Assembly: GCA_938017515.1 (NCBI GenBank)
Contig: CALIJJ010000139.1
Span: forward strand, 1-50,364
From: an uncultured Pseudanabaenaceae cyanobacterium
GTDB lineage: Bacteria; Cyanobacteriota; Cyanobacteriia; PCC-9006; JAAUQQ01
Reading direction: 5' to 3'
DNA length: 50,364 nt
The notes under the pieces are model-generated. The model saw only the letters and a program-made list of their open reading frames with translations. It was not told the origin of the DNA and made no database searches. Of this stretch, positions 1-9,226 are shown piece after piece; positions within the stretch are counted from its first letter, which is position 1, and each line of letters begins with the position of its first letter. The position numbers and the translations under genes are program-made.

Positions 1-71
1 GCCGGGAAACTGAAAATTCTTCGCACTCAATCCCGAAAAAATACCCATGGTGTCGCCAGGAAGGAATCGAC

Positions 72-1331
72 CTATTCTATCGGCATTCGGGTGGGCTGAG
101 GACGGCTTGTCAGCATTGCCAATAATATGGCTTCATCCAGCGGGCCATCGAAGTGGCTGCTCAAAGACGAAGAGAGCTGAGCAGTGAGAAAGCTGGGTGG
201 ATTGCGAAAGAACTGAATGCTTTGGAGCAGATCCTGAGTTAGAGCGGAGGCTTGGAATGTTTGGGCTCCGGCGATGGCAAACATTGTCGCACTGGGCGAA
301 ACACCCTCAATGAGTTCTCCAGAATCCACATCGCCTATTCCAATAGTTCCTCTGGGATACTCCAAAATACCGCTGAAGCCCATGCGCTGGGTTTTCTGAT
401 GGTTAATGAGTGCTGTAAACAGTTGTTCGGAGAGTTCAAGGCTGGTATCCAGCTCAATAAACGACAAAAAGTAAACCGCTAGGGCAGTTCCACTGGCCCG
501 AGGTAGATCCGTTGCTGTTCCCGTTGTTGCATCAACGGCCTGATAAACCAAGCCAGAATTGCTATCGACAAAGTGCTCTGAAAAATGGCGAACCTGCGAT
601 CGCAGGAGTTCCTGATGCTCCGTGCGATTTAAGGCTTGCTCATGCAGTGCGATCGATGCGAGTACGGCGGCATGGTCTACGGGATAGGCTTCGTTGGGAT
701 AGGTTTCGAGTATGGCGTGGGGGGCCGCGATGGTCCGTTGGACAAGGGCTTGGGTGAGGCTATCGCTCATGTCTGCGAATTGGTTCTTTGGCTCGATGAA
801 CCGCAGCATGGACAGAGCCAAGTTGGTGTAGCCCAGGTAAGCATGGCCGTTATTTGCATTCAGCGTTGTTAAGCCTTCTTCTTGCCAAGCATCGGTGCCG
901 AATTGGTTTAATTTCGGTGTGAGGAGTTGAGCAATGGCTTTTTCCATCAGCGGCAGCAGCAATGGCTTGAGTTCGGGATTGGCAATGATGCGTTGACCCA
1001 TCCCTAGGACGGCCATTTGGTAGCTACCAGCGGCCCATTCGCTGTTGAAGCGTTTGCTGCCGGTCTGAAACTCGTCTGCATCGATGCCTGTTTTAATCGC
1101 AAGCTCAACGGTTTCGGTTAATTCTTTGATGAGTTGGGAATGGGGTGAAGTACTTTTTGGGTTTGGCTGGGCTGGTTGTGTGAGAGAAGGCTCGGGTGCC
1201 GTTGTCGTGGAATTGGGTTGGCAGGCTGCCAGGAATGCTGCAATCGTGAAAAGAGCCGCCAGACACCGGATGTTTGCGGTAATGCTGAGTGCGTATTCAA
1301 AAATCTTGCAAAAATGCTTGATGTCTTTCAT
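72..1331 (-). CDS. predicted lipoprotein, helical, unknown function
   Basis: I do not recognise a named family. From the ATG at 1331 the protein has 419 residues. A hydrophobic N-terminal segment ends in the lipobox LAAC (Cys about residue 37), so it is probably a lipid-anchored exported protein. A Pro/Thr/Ser-rich linker follows to about residue 65. The remaining 350 residues alternate predicted helices with short turns, including AYPVDHAAVLASIALHE. This resembles alpha/alpha-toroid (six-hairpin) folds, but that is only inference. An in-frame ATG at 1358 would add GQGQGK-type codons that look like a purine-rich leader, so I prefer 1331, which has AAGGG upstream. It diverges from the glycosyltransferase at 1481, with the shared promoters in the 150 bp between them. 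Confidence 0.65.
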   Translation of the reverse strand: MKDIKHFCKIFEYALSITANIRCLAALFTIAAFLAACQPNSTTTAPEPSLTQPAQPNPKSTSPHSQLIKELTETVELAIKTGIDADEFQTGSKRFNSEWAAGSYQMAVLGMGQRIIANPELKPLLLPLMEKAIAQLLTPKLNQFGTDAWQEEGLTTLNANNGHAYLGYTNLALSMLRFIEPKNQFADMSDSLTQALVQRTIAAPHAILETYPNEAYPVDHAAVLASIALHEQALNRTEHQELLRSQVRHFSEHFVDSNSGLVYQAVDATTGTATDLPRASGTALAVYFLSFIELDTSLELSEQLFTALINHQKTQRMGFSGILEYPRGTIGIGDVDSGELIEGVSPSATMFAIAGAQTFQASALTQDLLQSIQFFRNPPSFLTAQLSSSLSSHFDGPLDEAILLAMLTSRPQPTRMPIE

Positions 1332-1480
1332 GGATTGCTTCCCTTGCCCTTGCCCCATCCCATCCTAATTTGGGAACAATCAAACTGTCGGGGTTACCTT
1401 CTTCCAGCACCTTTTAAAGCACATCGTCCAAAGCACCTGCCCTTCTTCCGACCCAACCCTTCATCTCAGCTGACTGCCCT

Positions 1481-2710
1481 ATGAACGTTTTGATGATCTC
1501 CGCCAAGTTTCCCTACCCGGCCACTCGCGGCGGCACTGAGATTCGAACGTTCTATTGCCTCGAAGCGCTCAAGGCCGAGCATTCCGTCACGCTCCTCACC
1601 TTCCGCGAGGACTACGTCAGCGACGAAGATATCGAAGCGCTGCGCGGTCATGTGGACGAACTTGTCATGTTCGACGCGCCCAAGAATGCAGCGCCTGGCC
1701 TGATCGCGAAGCTCAACCGCGTGGCTGGGTTTGTCACGACCGGTACGCCGCCCAATATTCACTACTACTATTCGCCCGAGGTCCAAACCTGGGTGGATGA
1801 CGCCATTGCCCGGGATCGCTTCGATGCCATTACCTGTGAGCACAGTGTCAACGCCCTCTACATTCGCCCGGAATGGAAAGAGAAAGTCCGCACTGTGATT
1901 AATGTCCACAGCTCCGACTACTGCACCAAGCGCAGCAACCTGGACCTCGGCATCACCAAGAATGCCCTGCGCGATCGCCTCACCCTACCCCTGCTGCGCC
2001 GCTACGAAGCTGACACCTATCGCAAATTCACCACCGTTGCCGTCACTACGGAAGACGACGAAACCCAGATCCAGGAAATGGTTCCGGATCTGAACTCCAT
2101 GATCATTCCCAACGGCGTGGAACTGGACGAGTTCACCTTCCGCAACCTGGAGCCTGCAGGGCGCCAACTCGTCTTCACAGGCACCTTCGACTACTCCGTT
2201 AATATCGACACTGCTCTCTACCTCGCCCAGGACATTTTCCCTAGCGTTCAGGCCCAATACCCCGATGCCACCCTGGCCATCGTGGGCAACCGTCCTGATC
2301 CTTGTATCCAAGCCTTGGCTGAACATCCCGGTATCATCGTCACGGGCCGGGTGCCCTCCCTCGCGGATGCACTGCATGAGTCGGCATTGTTTGTCGCGCC
2401 CATGCGCGCGGGCTACGGCATCAAGAACAAGACCCTGGAAGCGATGGCGGCGGGGGTACCGATTGTGGGCAGCGATCGCGCCCTTGAAGGTTTGCAGATT
2501 GAGCCCAGTGAGGGGGGCGCTGGCAAGTTGCCCACACCCTTGCGAGCCCTGCGTGCCAATACAACTGATGAGTATGTGGAGGCGATTGTGCGTCTCTTTG
2601 AAGACCCAGACCTGCGCCAAACGCTAGCTCGCAATAGCCGTGCCTATATCGAGGAATCCTTTACCTGGACCAAGCTAGGCGAGCAGTACCGCCAGGCCGT
2701 CGCAGGCTAG
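1481..2710 (+). CDS. GT4-family glycosyltransferase
   Basis: The 409-residue protein has the two-Rossmann-domain layout of GT-B glycosyltransferases. The N-terminal acceptor domain opens with FPYPATRGGTEIR (about residues 10-23). The C-terminal nucleotide-sugar domain carries VFTGTFDY and GYGIKNKTLEAMAAGVPIV (about 310-328), where the Glu of the E-x7-E type motif lies. This group resembles sugar transferases often found near exopolysaccharide genes. It would transfer a sugar from an activated donor to a cytoplasmic or membrane-bound acceptor; donor and acceptor cannot be told from sequence. No good Shine-Dalgarno precedes the ATG. No sugar-pathway gene is adjacent, so it looks like a stand-alone gene. 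Confidence 0.85.
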   Translation: MNVLMISAKFPYPATRGGTEIRTFYCLEALKAEHSVTLLTFREDYVSDEDIEALRGHVDELVMFDAPKNAAPGLIAKLNRVAGFVTTGTPPNIHYYYSPEVQTWVDDAIARDRFDAITCEHSVNALYIRPEWKEKVRTVINVHSSDYCTKRSNLDLGITKNALRDRLTLPLLRRYEADTYRKFTTVAVTTEDDETQIQEMVPDLNSMIIPNGVELDEFTFRNLEPAGRQLVFTGTFDYSVNIDTALYLAQDIFPSVQAQYPDATLAIVGNRPDPCIQALAEHPGIIVTGRVPSLADALHESALFVAPMRAGYGIKNKTLEAMAAGVPIVGSDRALEGLQIEPSEGGAGKLPTPLRALRANTTDEYVEAIVRLFEDPDLRQTLARNSRAYIEESFTWTKLGEQYRQAVAG

Positions 2711-2806
2711 CCAAGGCTTCACGCTCAAGCGAATCGCCTTTTGTCGAGCCCTGTCCAGGACTGAGGCTGAGTCTGCGCTAAGGTATGGAAAGTAAGAGGC
2801 TTTCCG

Positions 2807-3511
2807 ATGGCAGACCCGATGATTGAGATAGATACTTCTGATTCAAGGCCTTCGTTGGACCTAGAGGCGCTATCGCTTCAGTTGGATAGTGATAATTCTC
2901 GCGATCGCCTCCTTGCCCTCGTTGCCCTCAAGGATGCGACGCCGGAAGAAGCCATCCCCCTGATCAAAAAAGTCATCGACGACGACAGCGTTCAGATTCG
3001 TGGCATGGCGGTCTTTGCCTTGGGCATCAAGCCTTTGCCAGAGTGCTTCGGCCTTGTTCTCAAGGTGCTGGAATCCGACAATGACTACAACGTTCGTGCC
3101 GCTGCCGCTGGTGCCCTGGGCTATCTTGAAGACCCTCGGGCCGTCGAACCGCTCATGCATGCCTTCTACGAGGACACCGAGTGGCTCGTACAGTTTAGTG
3201 CCGCGGTGGCGCTGGGAAATTTGAAGGACAAGCGGGCGCGAGCCGTCCTGCTTAAGGCCCTCGATAATGAGCAGGTGCTCTACCAACAGGCGGCAATTTC
3301 AGCCTTTGGCGAAATCGGTGATCTGGAAGCGGTGGATGACATTCTACGCTTTGCTGATTCTGAAGATTGGTTGGTGCGGCAACGTTTGGCAGAGGCCCTA
3401 GGAAATTTACCCTGTGACAAGAGTCAGTCGGCGCTGCGCTACCTCATGAAAGATTCCCATCCTCAGGTTAAGGAGGCCGCAGATCTGTCGCTGCAACGGC
3501 TGCTAGCCTAG
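2807..3511 (+). CDS. HEAT-repeat protein, NblB-like
   Basis: The 234-residue protein is almost entirely HEAT-like helical repeats from about residue 20 to the end, with recurring patterns such as VRAAAAGALG, VQFSAAVALG and VRQRLAEALG. The family includes phycobilin lyase subunits (CpcE/F type) and NblB, which acts in phycobilisome degradation. Length and the single-domain layout fit NblB-like proteins best, but assignment inside this family needs a phylogeny. A second in-frame ATG is four codons downstream at 2819. It converges with the TPR gene, leaving only 24 bp between the two stop codons. No phycobiliprotein gene is nearby. Confidence 0.7.
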   Translation: MADPMIEIDTSDSRPSLDLEALSLQLDSDNSRDRLLALVALKDATPEEAIPLIKKVIDDDSVQIRGMAVFALGIKPLPECFGLVLKVLESDNDYNVRAAAAGALGYLEDPRAVEPLMHAFYEDTEWLVQFSAAVALGNLKDKRARAVLLKALDNEQVLYQQAAISAFGEIGDLEAVDDILRFADSEDWLVRQRLAEALGNLPCDKSQSALRYLMKDSHPQVKEAADLSLQRLLA

Positions 3512-3535
3512 TTCTTGACCACGAGTCCTCGATCA

Positions 3536-4414
3536 CTAGTTCTCGATCAGCGGACCGTCGTCTAGCACGCTCGCTGGGGCTGCGATCGATTCCTTTAGCT
3601 GATGCACGAGAGGACGCATTGACCGTGCTTCTTGGGTTTTGAGCTGAAGAATGCTGTCACAATCGGCCAGAGCCGCTTGATTGTTTCCGTTTTGGCGGTG
3701 GGCCGTGGCACGGCTGAATAAAATCCAGGCGGTGGGCTCGGTGTGTTTTAAAGCTTCGTTGTAGGAGGCGATCGCCGCCTCGGGCTGTTGGAGGCCCATC
3801 TCTGCTTCTGCCCGACGAACATAGAGCATGCCTGAATTGGGTTCGAGTTCAATGGCTTGGTTGGCGAATGCCAGTGCCTGATCATAGTTACCCCTTCGCC
3901 AAGCCACTGCGGATTGGGTGGCGTAGGCTTCGTAGAGCGAGGAATCGAGTTCCAGTGCTTTTTGGGAGTCTGTGACAGCTGCGTCATAGTTCTCCAGGCG
4001 GTACTGACAAATGGCGCGATTGGCGTAGAGAAAGGGAACCTGGGGTGCGCTTTTAATGGCCCGATCATAGTTTTTGACCGCAGCCTTACAGTTGCCATCC
4101 AAGTGCTTTTGGGCGGCAAGCTCCGCAAATTTTTCGGCGATCGGATTGTCGATTTTGTAGGAGCGGGTGAGCTGGGCCTGATCGGTTTTCGCCTCTGAGA
4201 ATTCAGATGTGCCTCCTGCATCATTGCCCGAGTCCTGACCTGGTATTTTTTCTGAGCCTTGGCCTCGCTCTTGTCTTGCTTTCCCCGACAGGCCAGCAAC
4301 ATCGTTTCGAGAAGCCGTGACCATGCGATGTTTGATGGCCACCATGCCTCCCAGTGCAACAAGCATCGTCAGAATGACGGGTAAATATTGGGGCTTGGGT
4401 GCACGGGGAGACAT
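3536..4414 (-). CDS. membrane-anchored TPR-repeat protein
   Basis: This 292-residue protein has one N-terminal hydrophobic segment (YLPVILTMLVALGGMVAI, about residues 10-27) behind a basic start, so it is probably anchored in a membrane with the remainder on one side. A polar Gly/Glu/Asp-rich linker follows. From about residue 85 to 255 there are five or so tetratricopeptide repeats with signatures such as APQVPFLYANRAICQYRLE, LYEAYATQSAVAWRRGNYDQ and AWILFSRATAHRQNGN. TPR arrays bind partner proteins; the partner is not evident. It is convergent with the HEAT protein and shares a short intergenic end with it. Confidence 0.8.
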   Translation of the reverse strand: MSPRAPKPQYLPVILTMLVALGGMVAIKHRMVTASRNDVAGLSGKARQERGQGSEKIPGQDSGNDAGGTSEFSEAKTDQAQLTRSYKIDNPIAEKFAELAAQKHLDGNCKAAVKNYDRAIKSAPQVPFLYANRAICQYRLENYDAAVTDSQKALELDSSLYEAYATQSAVAWRRGNYDQALAFANQAIELEPNSGMLYVRRAEAEMGLQQPEAAIASYNEALKHTEPTAWILFSRATAHRQNGNNQAALADCDSILQLKTQEARSMRPLVHQLKESIAAPASVLDDGPLIEN

Positions 4415-4499
4415 GGCGAAATCCTGATGGGGATTGGAGGACGGGAGATGACTTAAGTTTAGCCCGCAGTACTTATTTCAGTCCTGCAACCCGCCAGCG

Positions 4500-4889
4500 C
4501 TATGCCGCTTGGCGTTTGACTTTTTGAGGTAGGGGATCTACCTCGCTAAGGGCCTTAAAGGTGATCAGACGCTCGTAACGGTTGTTGCCAGCTTCATCCT
4601 TCCCAATGGAACGGCTGAACCAGATGACGGCGGGGAATTTGTTGTCTGGACTGCGACGCCGATACAAATGGCCTCGCCAGCGCACCAGGGTTGCCCCATC
4701 TTCGTCGGTTTCTTCCACCTGGGCACCAATGCCGTCCCAGTCGAAGCTGTCAAAGGTTTTTAGATTGGCGTCATAGTTGGGGGCCGGGATGGAGCGTTGC
4801 TCCACGGCCATGACTAACCGCTCCAAAAGCTGGGTTTGACGTTCTAACTGAGCCAGAATGGCAGGGGTTTCGAGCGGTGTATCAGTCAT
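4500..4889 (-). CDS. conserved cyanobacterial protein, possible ssDNA-binding-like
   Basis: From the ATG at 4889 this encodes 129 residues. I prefer that start because an upstream in-frame ATG (4967) adds 26 residues lacking family-like character. The N-terminal third (LETPAILAQLERQTQLLERLV) is a likely amphipathic helix or short coiled coil. The C-terminal two thirds contain a beta-rich stretch around GATLVRWRGHLYRRRSPDN and IGKDEAGNNRYERLITFKAL, basic and aromatic. Comparable small cyanobacterial proteins are sometimes labelled single-stranded DNA-binding protein. I cannot confirm an OB fold by eye, so the function stays open. Confidence 0.6.
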   Translation of the reverse strand: MTDTPLETPAILAQLERQTQLLERLVMAVEQRSIPAPNYDANLKTFDSFDWDGIGAQVEETDEDGATLVRWRGHLYRRRSPDNKFPAVIWFSRSIGKDEAGNNRYERLITFKALSEVDPLPQKVKRQAA

Positions 4890-5199
4890 CTTTGTCAGGA
4901 AAGGTAAATGGTGAGGTACTGCACCTGACGTCAGCGATCGCCCCGAAGGGCTCTCAAAATGGCCCATTCAAGTCTCGTTCGCTTGAGGGCTACCTTTAGG
5001 ATTCCCCTAGATAGGGAATAATTTTTGCAAGAGGCTCAATGTCTGTCTCAATGGCTCAGGTGTTCTTCGTCGGTTACCCCCCCTAAGAACCGTCCGGACC
5101 TAGCCGTCAGGGTTCGCTAAACTCTATCTAGGGTTCAAAACCCTGTCCCCTCGAATTGATCGAGACCCCTGTTAGAATCACCCTTTAATTCGGGATCCC

Positions 5200-5778
5200 A
5201 TGCTGAGTACCTTGAGTTTTTCCCCTGTAATTGCATCGCTGCTGCCTGCGTTCGATAGCTTGCTTTCCACCCAGGGCATCATGGTGGTCCTGTTGGTGGC
5301 CTATGCCGGGGCGATGTGGATGTTCCTCACGAGTGCGCCCAAGGTGCATACGGTGATGGTGTCAGATATCAATGTGGCAAGGGACCTGTACGAAGGGATG
5401 CTCAACTTGGCCGCAGCAGAGGTTCCCCTGCATTATTACTACAACTACGAACAAACCCTGGGGGCCGGGGGAATGGACCCGCTCTATATGTCTGCGAGTT
5501 CCATGACGAACCCGCGCCTATCCGGCGGTCCACAGCCCTCTGAGGGGCTTTGGTATCAGCTGCGCAAGAATACACAGCTCCACATCATTGCCGGGGCAAG
5601 CATGGGGCAGCGCGATCGCCAACGCCATGTCTGTTTTGATCGTGAATGCCTTGACGCGCTGTTGATGCGGGTTCAAACCCGGGGCCTTAAGTACAAGATC
5701 CGCCGGGAAAAGCCTCTGAACTTTCTGGTGAAAGACTACGACGGTCGTGTCATTGAGATGGCCGAAGTCGCCAACTAA
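5200..5778 (+). CDS. membrane-anchored VOC/glyoxalase-fold protein
   Basis: The 192-residue protein has an N-terminal membrane segment (about residues 27-43, IMVVLLVAYAGAMWMFL). The domain after it resembles the vicinal-oxygen-chelate fold: the start VHTVMVSDINVARDLYEGML matches the first beta-alpha unit, where the ligand comes from the strand before the helix. The second half (RHVCFDRECLDALLMRVQ, LNFLVKDYDGRVIEMAEV) matches the paired beta-alpha-beta unit. Metal ligands are not clearly conserved, so enzymatic activity is not assured. The gene stands alone and is followed by a strong intrinsic terminator. Confidence 0.7.
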   Translation: MLSTLSFSPVIASLLPAFDSLLSTQGIMVVLLVAYAGAMWMFLTSAPKVHTVMVSDINVARDLYEGMLNLAAAEVPLHYYYNYEQTLGAGGMDPLYMSASSMTNPRLSGGPQPSEGLWYQLRKNTQLHIIAGASMGQRDRQRHVCFDRECLDALLMRVQTRGLKYKIRREKPLNFLVKDYDGRVIEMAEVAN

Positions 5779-5800
5779 CCCCACCCATCCTAAACATTCA

Positions 5801-5835
5801 GCCCCCCGGCTTCTCGAAGAAGCCGGGGGGCTTTT
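5801..5835 (+). terminator. rho-independent terminator after VOC gene
   Basis: A perfect 14-bp inverted repeat with a 3-nt loop (arms 5801-5814 and 5818-5831) is followed by TTTT. It lies 23 bp after the VOC-protein stop and 32 bp before the convergent ycf45-like stop, so it may serve both directions, though the minus-strand T tract is weaker. Confidence 0.85.
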
Positions 5836-5866
5836 CTCAAACCTCAACTCTCAGGCCTCAACCCAG

Positions 5867-7891
5867 TTAAGCGGGATAAATCCGCAGCCGTCGATTGGGC
5901 TCATCGCCAAAGCTCGCGGACTTGAGCCGGTAATGCTCCACCAGATCGTGCTGCATCTTGCGGATGTGCCCTGAGCGTGGCAGCAACTCCACGGGTTGAC
6001 CCTTCTGCAACACAATTTGCTCGACTGCCAGCCGTGCCTCTTCCAATGCCTCTAATTCATCGTCATTGCCACTGGGCGAGAACAAATTCAAATCCATGGA
6101 CTCTGGCATGCTCGGATCCTCCATGTTCAGGAGTCGTCGCAGGGCCCGTACAATCTGGGGCATGGTGTTGGACTTGATGGAATGGATCGGCACCTGATAG
6201 TTGCGTGCGACTTGTCGCAGTTTTGATCGGCCCTTGAGCTGGCTGCGTAGGGCCAGAATCGTATCTGCACCGCTAATATCCTTCGTTAGCACAATTGGCA
6301 AATTGAGTGACTGAACTGCCTGTTCAATCTGGTGACGGCTCACGGCATAGGGGTAGACATGCAGCGGTATGTCCTGGCCATTGGGGCCGATGAAGGCGCT
6401 GACATCAGCTGCATCTGGGGGTCGCCCGCCCGCTCGCTCGAAGGAATCATCTAGCATTTCCGCAAAGGTCTGTCGTTCCCGAGAGCTGCGACTCATGGGG
6501 GCCATCGGCGGGGGCACTGGCGAGGGCGGCAAGGGATTGATCCGACGTTTGCCCGAAAGCGATGTCACATTGGGTAGGGGCATCGGCTCCATTCGTCCCG
6601 TCGATCGCCAGCCAATTTCGCTGGGGCCAGGACTGCCTGCGGGTCGATTCTTGGGCGGCACCGGTTTGGGAGCCACTGGCCCGAGGCTACCGTCGGTCAT
6701 GACCTGTTGGCGAACGACCTTACCTGTGTTATCGACGGTGCGCATCTCTGGACTAGGCTGCCGACCGCGCAAGAGGTTATCCACGGTTTGCGCCACGGAC
6801 TCGTGCACCACCCACCGTTCTCGTTCCAGCATCTCCACCGCAATTTCAAACGTTGGTGGGGCTTTCCGTTCCAGAACTGTTTTTTGGCTGCCGCGACGAC
6901 GGGCCTCATCGTCCCCTAGGGTGACGGACTGGATACCGCCGACGAGATCCGAGAGGGTTGGGTTCTTAATCAGGTTTTCAATTTGGTTGCCGTGGGCAGT
7001 GCCGACGAGTTGAACGCCCCGTTCTGCAATGGTGCGTGCTGCCATGGCTTCTAGCTCGGTCCCGATTTCGTCAATCACAATGACTTCGGGCATGTGGTTT
7101 TCCACGGCCTCGATCATCACTTGGTGTTGCAACTCTGGCCTTGCAACTTGCATTCGTCGAGCCCGACCAATGGCGGGATGGGGAATATCTCCATCCCCTG
7201 CAATTTCGTTAGAGGTGTCGATGATGACGACGCGTTTATCCAACTCGTCGGCCAGGACGCGGGCGATTTCGCGTAGGGCGGTGGTCTTGCCGACGCCCGG
7301 GCGACCCAGCATGAGGATCGATTCCCCCGTTTCCACCAGATCGCGAATCATGCCGATGGTGCCAAAGATGGCACGACCCACGCGACAGGTCAGTCCCACG
7401 ACGTCTCCGGCCCGATTTCGCATGGCGCTGATACGGTGCAGGGTTCGCTCGATACCCGCCCGATTATCACCGCTGAACATGCCGACTCGTTCGACGCAAT
7501 ACTTTAGGTCTTCCCGAGAGATATTGGCGTCTGATAAGTACTCCGCTCCGCTCGGAAAGCGTGCTTCGGGGCGACGCCCCAGATCAAGCACAATTTCCAC
7601 GAGCTGTTCTTTCTGATGATGATTCAGTACAACCGTGCGCACCTGCTCTGGCAAGATATCCAGAAGCTGTTCAAGGTTGTCCATCACCAGGGTTTCATTG
7701 CGCGTCATCGTTTTGGCGTCGATTGCCGATGGGCTGGCGGCTGACGCTTCAGTTGTGAAGGCATCTGATTCCATGGCGTTAGTATCTGTTTTAGATGCGT
7801 CTGAATTGTCGAACGACTGGGAGAGGTCCGAGTCTGATTCCGGGTCTGGTGTCCAGTCTGAATCAGAGGTGATAGGGCTGTAGCTGACCAT
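5867..7891 (-). CDS. Ycf45-like AAA ATPase with R3H domain
   Basis: This 674-residue cytoplasmic protein combines a SpoIIIAA-type P-loop ATPase with a C-terminal R3H single-stranded nucleic-acid-binding domain, as in cyanobacterial and plastid Ycf45. Walker A is GRPGVGKT (196-203); Walker B is VIVIDEIGTE, with Asp-Glu at 274-275. The R3H segment, LLPRSGHIRKMQHDLVEHYR, is near the C-terminus. Between them is a Pro/Gly-rich linker (about 390-480). The first 69 residues are Ser/Asp/Thr-rich and look non-conserved; an alternative start at Met70 (7684) begins exactly where the family-like DNLEQLLDILP starts. It lies 68 bp after ldpA on the same strand, probably in one transcript. The precise role of the family is unsettled; RNA or DNA handling is inferred from the domains. 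Confidence 0.85.
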   Translation of the reverse strand: MVSYSPITSDSDWTPDPESDSDLSQSFDNSDASKTDTNAMESDAFTTEASAASPSAIDAKTMTRNETLVMDNLEQLLDILPEQVRTVVLNHHQKEQLVEIVLDLGRRPEARFPSGAEYLSDANISREDLKYCVERVGMFSGDNRAGIERTLHRISAMRNRAGDVVGLTCRVGRAIFGTIGMIRDLVETGESILMLGRPGVGKTTALREIARVLADELDKRVVIIDTSNEIAGDGDIPHPAIGRARRMQVARPELQHQVMIEAVENHMPEVIVIDEIGTELEAMAARTIAERGVQLVGTAHGNQIENLIKNPTLSDLVGGIQSVTLGDDEARRRGSQKTVLERKAPPTFEIAVEMLERERWVVHESVAQTVDNLLRGRQPSPEMRTVDNTGKVVRQQVMTDGSLGPVAPKPVPPKNRPAGSPGPSEIGWRSTGRMEPMPLPNVTSLSGKRRINPLPPSPVPPPMAPMSRSSRERQTFAEMLDDSFERAGGRPPDAADVSAFIGPNGQDIPLHVYPYAVSRHQIEQAVQSLNLPIVLTKDISGADTILALRSQLKGRSKLRQVARNYQVPIHSIKSNTMPQIVRALRRLLNMEDPSMPESMDLNLFSPSGNDDELEALEEARLAVEQIVLQKGQPVELLPRSGHIRKMQHDLVEHYRLKSASFGDEPNRRLRIYPA

Positions 7892-7959
7892 AAAGGAACG
7901 TTAGCTCAGAGCAGATAGAGAGTAGTTCAATCGGTCGGAACGGGAATGCTTAACAGCTA

Positions 7960-9150
7960 TCACGGGACAGTCGTTAAGTTTGATTCAGTTGCTTGAGGAT
8001 TCAGGGGCGGCGAACGCTTCAGCGGCTGGATCAGTTCAGTGGCTAGGGCCACTGCTTGCTGCAACAGATCGGGGTGATCTTCTAGATTGCCAGTGCGGTC
8101 TTCCAGAATCTCTAATACGGGACTCAGGCGCGATCGCGCGTAGCTGCCATAGGCAACGCCAGCGATGGGGCGAGTACCGTACTGTTCCTGCTGGGAGATT
8201 GCAGCAACGACGTTGCCGAGACCTCCCATGGGGCGACTCCCATCCTGCTGATTGAGCAAGCCCATCGATTGCAGTTTTGGCACCGTGTAGAGATTGGTGC
8301 CTCCTGCAAGCTGAATAAACCCTGGCAAGCGTGATTCGCTCACGCTTGCCACTTTTTGTGCAAGTTGGATGGCTGCATGGGTTGTGCCTGCACCAATATC
8401 GCCACTCATGGGGCGTCCGTCGGTCTGCCAAATGAGTGCCGCAGGCACAGGCTGCATCTCTTGATGGATGGCTTGGAGGTAGTTGGTGTAAGCGTCTTGG
8501 TGCGCTTTGTCGCTGTCGGGGCAGCTTACGGCGATGAGCTTGAGTTGAGAAACCCAGGGCGCGATCGCCGCCCAAATCCGACGAAACTCATCCACACGTC
8601 CCATCTGAGTGTGAATTTCGACTGCATCAACTCCTGCCTCAATCATCATTGCCATCACGGTTGATGGTTCAGAGACGTAGGAACGGGTCGTGATCAACCC
8701 CAGTGGGCAGACCGGGAGGCAGCGACCACAGCCATAGCAACGACTTTCAATCACGCCCTCAATAACCAAGTCCCCAGGAGCTTTGATGGGAAGATTGGCA
8801 ATGGCTTGTGCTGGACAAATCGATTCGCAGGGCCGAGGGCAATCACTCGGGCAGCAACTCGCATCAAAGGTTGCCTTGCGAAAATGTGGGTCTTCACCGT
8901 CGTTAAGACTAACCATGAGGAGGGGCTGGTCTAGTCCAAGACGTTGACGTTGCGATCGCGCCGCTTCAATACCAACTTTTGCTGCCGCTACAACTGCTGG
9001 GTCCGCCGCAACATCAACACAGTCAGCACCCGCCCAGGAATAGGCTAAAGCCAAGCTACGAACACTGGGCAAGTGCTGAAAGCTGGCTCCGCAAATGAGC
9101 TTGAACCAACGGTGATGTTTAAGGGATTGGATCGGATGTAAGTCGCTCAC
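7960..9150 (-). CDS. ldpA: LdpA, Fe-S protein of circadian input
   Basis: The 396-residue protein carries two cysteine clusters typical of 4Fe-4S binding: Cys99/100/104/108/112 and the ferredoxin-like CYGCGRCLPVCP (Cys138/141/144/148). LdpA in Synechococcus elongatus is a redox-sensing iron-sulfur protein that adjusts circadian period to light and metabolism and affects CikA and KaiA levels. The rest, with a TIM-barrel-like DUF561-type feel and GGTNLYTVPKLQSMGLL, is conserved in LdpA. It follows ndhN by 76 bp and precedes the ycf45-like gene, so clock redox input and an NDH-1 subunit appear co-transcribed. The C-terminal 20 residues are a polar tail. Confidence 0.93.
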   Translation of the reverse strand: MSDLHPIQSLKHHRWFKLICGASFQHLPSVRSLALAYSWAGADCVDVAADPAVVAAAKVGIEAARSQRQRLGLDQPLLMVSLNDGEDPHFRKATFDASCCPSDCPRPCESICPAQAIANLPIKAPGDLVIEGVIESRCYGCGRCLPVCPLGLITTRSYVSEPSTVMAMMIEAGVDAVEIHTQMGRVDEFRRIWAAIAPWVSQLKLIAVSCPDSDKAHQDAYTNYLQAIHQEMQPVPAALIWQTDGRPMSGDIGAGTTHAAIQLAQKVASVSESRLPGFIQLAGGTNLYTVPKLQSMGLLNQQDGSRPMGGLGNVVAAISQQEQYGTRPIAGVAYGSYARSRLSPVLEILEDRTGNLEDHPDLLQQAVALATELIQPLKRSPPLNPQATESNLTTVP

Positions 9151-9226
9151 CCTTTGATGTTAGCGCGATATCAGTCAACCTGTCGTTACAGTGATAACTG
9201 ATATCAAACCCCAGGCGTGTTCCTCG

